NCBI GenBank assembly: GCA_964585225.1
Contig: CAZPCZ010000011.1
Coordinates: 1-25,271 of the forward strand
Direction: 5' to 3'
DNA: 25,271 nucleotides
Source of the DNA: CAZPCZ01 sp964585225
Lineage (GTDB): Bacteria; Patescibacteriota; Patescibacteriia; JACPHY01
The position numbers and the translations under genes were made by a program. Positions 20,067-25,271 of this stretch are shown in pieces. Position 1 is the stretch's first letter. Each line of letters opens with the position of its first letter. The notes beneath the pieces were generated by a model. It was not told where the DNA came from. It made no database searches and saw only the letters and a list, made by a program, of their open reading frames with translations.

Positions 20067-20755
20067 GCCTCCACTTGGAGCTTCCCCACCTCCGGCATCT
20101 TCTCGCCCTTGGAGGTCTCGGGGTTGTACATCCGGTAGAAGAGCTCGATGAGCGCTTGGGTGTCGAGCATCGCGCTCTTCAGCCCGATGGACTGGAGCGA
20201 ACCCATGATGTGCTCGGCCCTCGCCATGAGGGCTTGTCGGCGTTCCGCGAATGCGCCGGTCCGCAGTCTCACGAGCTTCGCGGGCGAGAACGCCTCCCCG
20301 AGCCGATCAAAGAATCCCTTCCGCTTGTCGGAGAGCGGGCTGTACGGCACGACGACGTAGAACGTTTTCGTCATGATGTCCCCGAGGCTCACGAGCTCCG
20401 CGACAAAGTTCCGGTAGTCCGCCATCTGCGCCTTCAGGAGCTCGTTGGTCTGCTGCTTCTCGAACTCCTGGAGCTTCACGAGGTACGGCTCGATGTCGAG
20501 CTTGCGGGATTGGATGACGATCTGGAGCGGGTACTCGAGGGTATTGAGGAATTGGACGTACTGCGCGATGACCGCCTGCTGCTCCTCATCAGATTTCAAC
20601 GCAAAGTTGATGCTCGACACCGCGAGCACCGCACGGAGCGTGCCGTCCTTCATGATGACGACATCCTCGCGAATCTCCGCAATGTCGAGGTACCGCTGCG
20701 TCGCCGGCGCGACCGGCTTCTTCGCAGGGGTGCCGCCCATCTTCTCTTTCGCCAT
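20063..20755 (-). CDS. TraC-like T4SS protein (VirB4 N-terminal domain equivalent)
   Basis: A 230-residue soluble protein. It opens with a basic Pro/Ala-rich leader and TQRYLDIAEIREDVVIMKDGT, then strand-helix segments with LAVSSINFALKSDEEQQAVIAQYVQFLNTL and VIQSRKLDIEPYL. This pattern is typical of Patescibacteria proteins annotated as TraC-like or VirB4 N-terminal (CagE/TrbE N-domain). It carries no Walker motifs, which fits a separate N-domain working with the VirB4 motor encoded 78 nt downstream. It starts 6 nt away from the four-helix-bundle gene that separates it from the PrgI-family gene; in related clusters these are usually adjacent (family knowledge). The ATG context is ctgatATG with no Shine-Dalgarno. 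Confidence 0.85.
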   Translation of the reverse strand: MAKEKMGGTPAKKPVAPATQRYLDIAEIREDVVIMKDGTLRAVLAVSSINFALKSDEEQQAVIAQYVQFLNTLEYPLQIVIQSRKLDIEPYLVKLQEFEKQQTNELLKAQMADYRNFVAELVSLGDIMTKTFYVVVPYSPLSDKRKGFFDRLGEAFSPAKLVRLRTGAFAERRQALMARAEHIMGSLQSIGLKSAMLDTQALIELFYRMYNPETSKGEKMPEVGKLQVEA

Positions 20756-20761
20756 ATCAGT

Positions 20762-21175
20762 TCAGGCGTGAGCCTTGAGGTCTGAGGTCTGAGCAGGAGC
20801 GTCACGCTCCGCGCCCGACCTCACAACGAAAACGTACAACATGCGCATCACCTCCTCATTCCGTGCTTGGAGAACCCGGATCCGATCTCGATCAACCCAA
20901 CCCACATCGGCAATGACCTGTAGCCAGTTATCCGTCTCCGTTGCCGACCCATATGCGATCTCGAAAAAGTTTTGCCGATCATTCATACGACGGCCGAACC
21001 GATGGCGTCCTTGCCCCTCAGCAATATTCGCGCCGATCGATCCTGCGGAGCGTACGAGCTGCCGCTCAATCTCCCATGCAACACGAGTGTTCGGGAAATC
21101 ATCAACGAGGTGGAGGATGTCCAGAAGATTCTCGTGCGCCCTCTGCCAGACCATGAGGTCACGGTACGATGCCAT
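20762..21175 (-). CDS. Four-helix-bundle protein (23S rRNA IVS / S23 family)
   Basis: A 137-residue protein from the ATG at 21173-21175 (MASYRDLMVWQRAH); an ATG at 21181 would add two residues. The family signature is complete: YRDLMVWQRA at the start, then IERQLVRSAGSIGANIAEGQGR, FFEIAYGSATETDNWL, and a final helix near RMLYVFVV. These small proteins fold as an up-and-down four-helix bundle; relatives occur in 23S rRNA intervening sequences and as the Avd accessory protein of retroelements. No reverse transcriptase or template/variable repeat is present here. The gene interrupts the T4SS operon between PrgI and TraC-like genes and is bracketed by 13-bp inverted repeats, so it looks like an acquired cassette. 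Confidence 0.92.
   Translation of the reverse strand: MASYRDLMVWQRAHENLLDILHLVDDFPNTRVAWEIERQLVRSAGSIGANIAEGQGRHRFGRRMNDRQNFFEIAYGSATETDNWLQVIADVGWVDRDRIRVLQARNEEVMRMLYVFVVRSGAERDAPAQTSDLKAHA
20783..20795. repeat. Left 13-bp inverted repeat of the four-helix-bundle cassette
   Basis: TGAGGTCTGAGCA, the reverse complement of the repeat at 21182-21194. It lies in the last codons of the four-helix-bundle gene, within a run of gaggtct words. Confidence 0.8.
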
Positions 21176-21181
21176 ACCCAT

Positions 21182-21194
21182 TGCTCAGACCTCA
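21182..21194. repeat. Right 13-bp inverted repeat of the four-helix-bundle cassette
   Basis: TGCTCAGACCTCA, directly upstream of the four-helix-bundle start and 4 nt past the PrgI-family stop codon; followed by further cagacct/cttagacctcagg words. Confidence 0.8.
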
Positions 21195-21198
21195 AGAC

Positions 21199-21624
21199 TT
21201 AGACCTCAGGTCTGTATACTCCCCCGGTGTTCAGGATGAGCGAGACCTCCTGGAGCCTCGTGGCGGTTGGCGCCTCCTTGCGCGGTGGCGGTGACGGCGG
21301 CTTCTCCGGCGCTTGCCGGACGAACTCGCGAACCTCGCCGTCGGTGAGTGATTTATCCCACGCCTTCAGCCGCGGGCGCCGGAGCGTCTGCACGAGGTTC
21401 AAGAGGAAGAAGTGGAACGGCTGGCCGTTCACGCGCATGAACGCGAGCGTCCCCGTCACCGCGAGGAGGAGGAGCCCGACGAACGCGAAGGTCCAGAACG
21501 TCATGAGCTTGAAGAGCACGAACTCGAGCGTGCCGCCGGCGAGGATGATGATGAACTGCCGCGTAGTAATGGGGCCAAAAATTTTATCCTCCACGTCTAT
21601 AAACTGAGGAACCATGTATTGCAT
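21199..21624 (-). CDS. PrgI-family T4SS inner-membrane protein (VirB3-like)
   Basis: A 141-residue protein with the clear PrgI start MQYMVPQFIDVEDKIFGPIT, two TM helices (about 24-42 and 44-64) and then HFFLLNLVQTLRRPRLKAW. A Pro/Lys-rich cytoplasmic tail follows (about 100-120). PrgI proteins take the place of VirB3 in Gram-positive and Patescibacteria T4SSs, docking the VirB4 ATPase at the membrane. The gene follows the 498-aa T4SS-associated gene by 27 nt and precedes the inserted four-helix-bundle gene. The last codons (VYRPEV) run into the cagacct-type repeat words that border the cassette, so the C-terminus may have been altered by the insertion. Confidence 0.9.
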   Translation of the reverse strand: MQYMVPQFIDVEDKIFGPITTRQFIIILAGGTLEFVLFKLMTFWTFAFVGLLLLAVTGTLAFMRVNGQPFHFFLLNLVQTLRRPRLKAWDKSLTDGEVREFVRQAPEKPPSPPPRKEAPTATRLQEVSLILNTGGVYRPEV

Positions 21625-21651
21625 ACGTGTTCTCTAGGATACCACGGCTCC

Positions 21652-23148
21652 TCAAAAACGAAGCTGTGCATTGAGGTCCCGCAATGCCTGGAGTTCCTCC
21701 CATGTGAGCGCAGACTTGTCCTTCACGAGGCGTTCTTTCACCTCCTCCTCTGCCTTTCGCTTTGCCATGAGCGCTGCGCCTAATACCTCCGCGTACACCA
21801 CCATGAGTGGGCTCCCGCGGAGCGCCTTCACCCCCTCGGCACGCTTCGTGAAGGAATCCTTTTCGAGGAGCGCGAGCTTCTCCACGATGCGCTGAGCTGC
21901 TTCGGCCGGTGCCTTCGCAATCTTCCGGAAATCCTGGAGCGTGAGCTGTTGGAGCTCCTCAATGGGCCCGACGAGCCGCGGCGCGACCGGACGAATGTCC
22001 TGCATCTTCGGGCGACCCGAGACCTGAGATTTGAGACCTGAGACCTGAGGCGGTGACGCTCCTCCCCTTAGGGTAAGGGGAGGTGGGGAGGGGTTACGAT
22101 CAGACGGTAACTCCCCCTCGCCCCCTCTTACCCTAAGAGGGGGAAGCTGGTCCCCTCCCCGGGGGACCGCCTTCGCATGCAACGTTCGAACCTCCTCTTC
22201 CACCACACGCAGTACCTTTTCCACTTGCTCCTTCGGGATCCCAAACCCCCCGGCAGCCGACGGTCGCGTGAGGAGGTCGAGCGTCTCCTGGTGGTCACGG
22301 ATGTCACGCATCCGCGACTCCACCGCCGTCCGGAACCGCCGCGACGCGTCCTCGCTCTTGAACTTCGCGCCGGTTCGCTGAATGACGCGGTCAACCGCCG
22401 CTCGAATTCGGTCGCCGACGACATCGCCGGGCACAACCTTCCGTCGGATCTGTTCGATCTCCGCCTCGTCTTCCGGCTGCATGACGCTGCTCTTCCCTGG
22501 CTTCACGAGGTGGAACGTCGAGGTCTCCGGCGGTTTCACGGTCTCCTTCCGGATGAGGACGCCGGCTTCCTGGAGCTCCTTGAGCTGCTGCCCGAGCGCC
22601 TGCACGATGCGGTCTGCGGTCGCTGCATCGAGCCCGACGCCGCCGACCTTCGTTCCTCTCGTGAGGACGTCCTTCGTCTCGAGCGCATCGCGCACGCCGG
22701 TCAGGAACACGGTCACCGCGTGCTCGATGCGCTTCACGATCACCGGATCCGATGGCGCGACACCGATCCCGGCCATCACCCCGCGCACCACGTCCACGAC
22801 CGGAATCTCTTTCACGAACCGCGACGGATCACCGCCGAGCGCCTTGATGTACGCCGGGATGTTCACGCCGAGATACCCCTCGATCTTCAGGAAATCGTTG
22901 CCGAGGATCTCGATGGCGATCGCGTTCGCGCGTGCGGTGGCGCCGAATGTCTCCTCGAGGTCCTTGAGGAACGCGTCGAGCGTTGACTCGCGCGTGTACA
23001 CCTTCCACGCGGCCTCATCAACGGCATCACGTTCAATGCTGAGCAAGCGCTGCTCCTCGGTGAACTTCCGGTACCACTCCTCGAGCGCTTCGCCGTACAC
23101 GTGGTCGAGGACGGCCGATGGGAATTGCGGGGTTTTCGCCTCCGGCAT
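21652..23148 (-). CDS. Conserved T4SS-associated helical protein with repeat insertion
   Basis: A 498-residue soluble, mostly helical protein, not recognised as a named family. The N-terminal half (about 1-230) has long charged helices; a basic/acidic helical region follows to about 330. The C-terminal part (about 385-498) carries the pattern LTLQDFRKIAKAPAEAAQRIVEKLALLEKDSF and ends in ALRDLNAQLRF; this type of tail is recurrent in Patescibacteria proteins next to T4SS genes. Residues about 330-380 are low-complexity Pro/Gly/Arg sequence (LPPLRVRGGEGEL, PPPLTLRGGA, QVSGLKSQVSG). That stretch is encoded by a dispersed palindromic element plus gacctgag words, so it is an insertion that kept the frame. 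It lies between the VirB6-like and PrgI genes and is probably a cytoplasmic partner of the secretion channel. Confidence 0.85.
   Translation of the reverse strand: MPEAKTPQFPSAVLDHVYGEALEEWYRKFTEEQRLLSIERDAVDEAAWKVYTRESTLDAFLKDLEETFGATARANAIAIEILGNDFLKIEGYLGVNIPAYIKALGGDPSRFVKEIPVVDVVRGVMAGIGVAPSDPVIVKRIEHAVTVFLTGVRDALETKDVLTRGTKVGGVGLDAATADRIVQALGQQLKELQEAGVLIRKETVKPPETSTFHLVKPGKSSVMQPEDEAEIEQIRRKVVPGDVVGDRIRAAVDRVIQRTGAKFKSEDASRRFRTAVESRMRDIRDHQETLDLLTRPSAAGGFGIPKEQVEKVLRVVEEEVRTLHAKAVPRGGDQLPPLRVRGGEGELPSDRNPSPPPLTLRGGASPPQVSGLKSQVSGRPKMQDIRPVAPRLVGPIEELQQLTLQDFRKIAKAPAEAAQRIVEKLALLEKDSFTKRAEGVKALRGSPLMVVYAEVLGAALMAKRKAEEEVKERLVKDKSALTWEELQALRDLNAQLRF
22010..22168. repeat. Composite repeat inside a coding gene, with palindromic element copy B
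   Basis: Contains three parts: gacctgag/gagacctgag words (about 22017-22050); the about 86-nt palindromic element (22058-22143), inverted relative to the copy at 14429-14512; and a small hairpin GGTCCCC-tccccg-GGGGACC (22149-22168). All are translated in frame within the 498-aa protein. Confidence 0.9.
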
Positions 23149-23158
23149 AGGTCATCCG

Positions 23159-25270
23159 CTACTTCTTCGCTTTCGGTTTCTTCATTGCCTCGTAGAGGTC
23201 CCGCTCACGTTGACCAATTCCTGCGGCATCCATCTCCTGCTCGTAGGACGTCACGGCGGCCTCGATATCCTTCTGCGCTTGCCGCCAAGCCGCTTCCGCT
23301 TGTCCGAGCCGCGCCTGCGCAGCCGCATCCCCGCGCGCGGCGGCCGCGGACACATTATCGAATGCTCTCCGCAGCGTCGAGAGATTCGATTCCGCTCCAC
23401 GAACCTTCGCGTGGGATTTCTCCTGCGCCTGCGCGCGTGGCGTCTTCCGGAGCGCTGCCTGGAGCGCCGCGAGGTTCACCTGTGCTTGCGGGTCTGCGTC
23501 CGGCTTCTTCGCCTGACCGACCGCCGCGTTCAACCGAGCGGCGTTCACATTCTGCGCGATCGCATCGAGCATTGCAGGATCCGCGAGGTCCTTCTCGTCG
23601 ATGTTCGCAAGTATTTCTGATGAGAGCGGCCCCTGGAGCGCCTTCCCGAGCGCTGCGAGATCAGCGCCCAATCCGGAATACGCGAGCGCAGAGGGCTCAT
23701 TGCCCGCCGCATCCTTTGGTCCCTTCCCGAGCCGCATGAGCTCGGCCTGTAGCTTCTGCTTTTTCTCGGGGTCTGCTTCCTTTGCTGCAGCGGCTTGCAG
23801 CCCTGCTTGGTACGCCGCCTTGAGCGCCTTTGACTGCCCCAGGTCCTTCCGCTGTGCCGCGGTCCCGAAGTGCACGAAATCTGCCGCGAGTGACCCGCCA
23901 TCCTTACTGAGCTCCTCCGGATGGAGGTCCTTGGTCGGCATGGTTCCCGCCTCAATGCGCTTTCGCCGTTCATCGCCCGACACCATGGTCCCTGGGTATT
24001 TCTGCTCTGCGTATGACTTGAACGTGCTGACCGTCTTCTGATCGGCGCCAAGGGACTGCAGGAAATCTTCGCCGCCCGCGACCTCGTTCGATTCCACCCA
24101 CCCCTCCTTCGTCGCACGAAGGAACGCGGCTGCCCGTTCGTGGCTCGTGGCACCCGGCTTCTTGCCTTGCATCGTCGCGAGCACCTCATCCTTCTCCTGA
24201 TCCTTCATGGCGTCGAGCGCCTTCGAGACCTCTTTGTACTTGTAGTCCTTCCCGGCCGCCTGCGCGGCGGCACCACCCTTTTGCATCTGCCGGATCGCCG
24301 CCGGCGCGAGCCCGAGGAGCGATGCTCCTCCAGTTACCGGTGCAGCCGCAACCATACCAGCTTTCCACGCGTAGCCAGCCGCGGCACTTCCGCGCTCCCA
24401 TCTCCGCGCCCGAGCTTCGGCCTTTCTTGCCCCATCGAGATCCCCTTTTTGCCGAAGCCCCGCCGCTTCCTCCCGCGCCTTCTTCGCGCGTGCCTGCAAC
24501 GGAGAGAACTTTCCGGTAACACCGAGTTTGTTCTTCAGCGCATCAATCCCTTTTCCCGGTGCCGCGATCGTCGCCCCGTACGCCCCGTAGAGCTTCGCCG
24601 CGCCCGCCTGCACCTTCTCCTTCCGAGCCGCTTCATGCATGGCCATCGCCCCGGACACCCGCTCGCTCACGTACCGGTACCCCGTAAACTTCTTCGCGGC
24701 GCCCTTCGCGATCGAGCCCATCTTGTCCGCGGCCCCCTTCATCGCGCCGGCGCCCATCACCCCCATCTCCCCGGCGATCTTCATCCCGGCGATGAGCATG
24801 CAGATCGCGATGACGAACGACATGAGCGCGTCCGGCGTTGCGGCCTGCGTTGGACCGGCCACGCCAGCGAGCCCGTCCGCATCCGCCTGCGACCCACCGA
24901 CTGCCCCGCTGCGAATATCGCTCCCAACCGTTCCGGTTCCGACGCTCACGAGCGCGAGCCACAGGAAGAACGCGAGGACCGGCCCGATCGTGAGGTATTC
25001 ACCGAACATCGTCCACCACTTGTCCGCGTACTTCTTCCCGGCAGGGATGACGCGAAGGAGCCATGGGAGCGGCGAGAGCACGACGAGCGCCCAGAGCATG
25101 ACGATGCGGAATGCGAAGATGACCGCCATGATGAGCGTGATCGTGATCGCGATGATGAGGAGGATCATTGCGAGGAAGAAGCCCCCGAGGATCCTGAGGA
25201 GGTCGAGCGGCTGCGGCGGCGCCCCGGGCACCGGCGGCTGCTGCGTGAGGAGCCCTTGGATCTGGTACAT
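23159..25270 (-). CDS. VirB6/TrbL-like polytopic T4SS channel protein, partial
   Basis: At least 703 residues; the gene runs off the right edge, and the first Met seen (at 25270) is probably internal because VirB6-like proteins of this group normally have more TM helices upstream. Visible TM segments are at about 24-50, 52-68 (ALVVLSPLPWLLRVI), 88-108 (GEYLTIGPVLAFFLWLALVSV) and 146-166. The pattern KYADKWWTMFGEYLTIGPVLAFFLWLAL is typical of Patescibacteria VirB6 homologues. From about residue 170 on, it is a very long Ala/Gly/Lys-rich, helical, charged cytoplasmic tail with low complexity. It forms the inner-membrane pore of the T4SS. The next gene starts 10 nt downstream of its stop. Confidence 0.88.
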   Translation of the reverse strand: MYQIQGLLTQQPPVPGAPPQPLDLLRILGGFFLAMILLIIAITITLIMAVIFAFRIVMLWALVVLSPLPWLLRVIPAGKKYADKWWTMFGEYLTIGPVLAFFLWLALVSVGTGTVGSDIRSGAVGGSQADADGLAGVAGPTQAATPDALMSFVIAICMLIAGMKIAGEMGVMGAGAMKGAADKMGSIAKGAAKKFTGYRYVSERVSGAMAMHEAARKEKVQAGAAKLYGAYGATIAAPGKGIDALKNKLGVTGKFSPLQARAKKAREEAAGLRQKGDLDGARKAEARARRWERGSAAAGYAWKAGMVAAAPVTGGASLLGLAPAAIRQMQKGGAAAQAAGKDYKYKEVSKALDAMKDQEKDEVLATMQGKKPGATSHERAAAFLRATKEGWVESNEVAGGEDFLQSLGADQKTVSTFKSYAEQKYPGTMVSGDERRKRIEAGTMPTKDLHPEELSKDGGSLAADFVHFGTAAQRKDLGQSKALKAAYQAGLQAAAAKEADPEKKQKLQAELMRLGKGPKDAAGNEPSALAYSGLGADLAALGKALQGPLSSEILANIDEKDLADPAMLDAIAQNVNAARLNAAVGQAKKPDADPQAQVNLAALQAALRKTPRAQAQEKSHAKVRGAESNLSTLRRAFDNVSAAAARGDAAAQARLGQAEAAWRQAQKDIEAAVTSYEQEMDAAGIGQRERDLYEAMKKPKAKK

Positions 25271-25271
25271 C

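Noticed and set aside
20762..21175. Diversity-generating retroelement (Avd-like protein)
   Set aside because: No reverse transcriptase and no template/variable repeat pair were seen; the protein fits the general four-helix-bundle family.

Overview
The window looks like a GC-rich member of the Candidate Phyla Radiation (Patescibacteria), most likely in the Parcubacteria range. This is inferred from gene content: the set PrgI-family protein, TraC-like protein, VirB4 and VirB6-like protein, together with RadA, ClpC, a short DksA-like protein and several small membrane proteins, is typical of that group. TGA is a normal stop here (for example clpC-side genes, dsbA-like and PrgI-side neighbours end in TGA or TAA), so recoded Gracilibacteria/Absconditabacteria are unlikely. 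Most genes lack a clear Shine-Dalgarno sequence, and many starts read ..tATG or ..gctATG.

Layout. Positions 1-8005, plus strand: end of an HtpX-like membrane protease, clpC, a two-TM protein, an anchored beta-propeller protein, an exported DsbA-like thioredoxin protein, a VirB2/TrbC-like pilin segment fused to a VanY-type D,D-carboxypeptidase, and radA. Positions 8088-12809, minus strand: a DksA/TraR-like zinc-finger protein, recG, a four-TM protein, tRNA-Arg(GCG) followed by two truncated copies of its 3' half, and a two-TM protein. Positions 12926-13312, plus strand: tRNA-Ser(GCT), tRNA-Ser(TGA) and tRNA-Ser debris. Positions 13395-25270, minus strand: a type IV secretion (T4SS) operon read from the right edge, VirB6-like, a conserved coiled protein, PrgI/VirB3-like, a four-helix-bundle gene that looks inserted, TraC-like, VirB4 and a VirB8-like protein, then comF and an orphan ATP-grasp enzyme.

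Two things stand out. First, VirB4 carries a 664-residue intein with a LAGLIDADG endonuclease, placed exactly inside the Walker A motif, so the secretion ATPase is inactive until protein splicing. Second, the window is full of short palindromic and tandem-word elements belonging to several families. They sit between genes, inside tRNA copies (one precisely in an anticodon loop), and in frame inside coding genes (radA, recG, the 498-aa T4SS-associated protein, probably the comF N-terminus and the dsbA-like linker). This resembles the in-frame palindromic elements known from Rickettsia.

Working model (inference): the T4SS, pilin/peptidase fusion and DsbA-like protein would build and fold a cell-envelope DNA or protein transfer apparatus; ComF, RadA and RecG would process incoming DNA.
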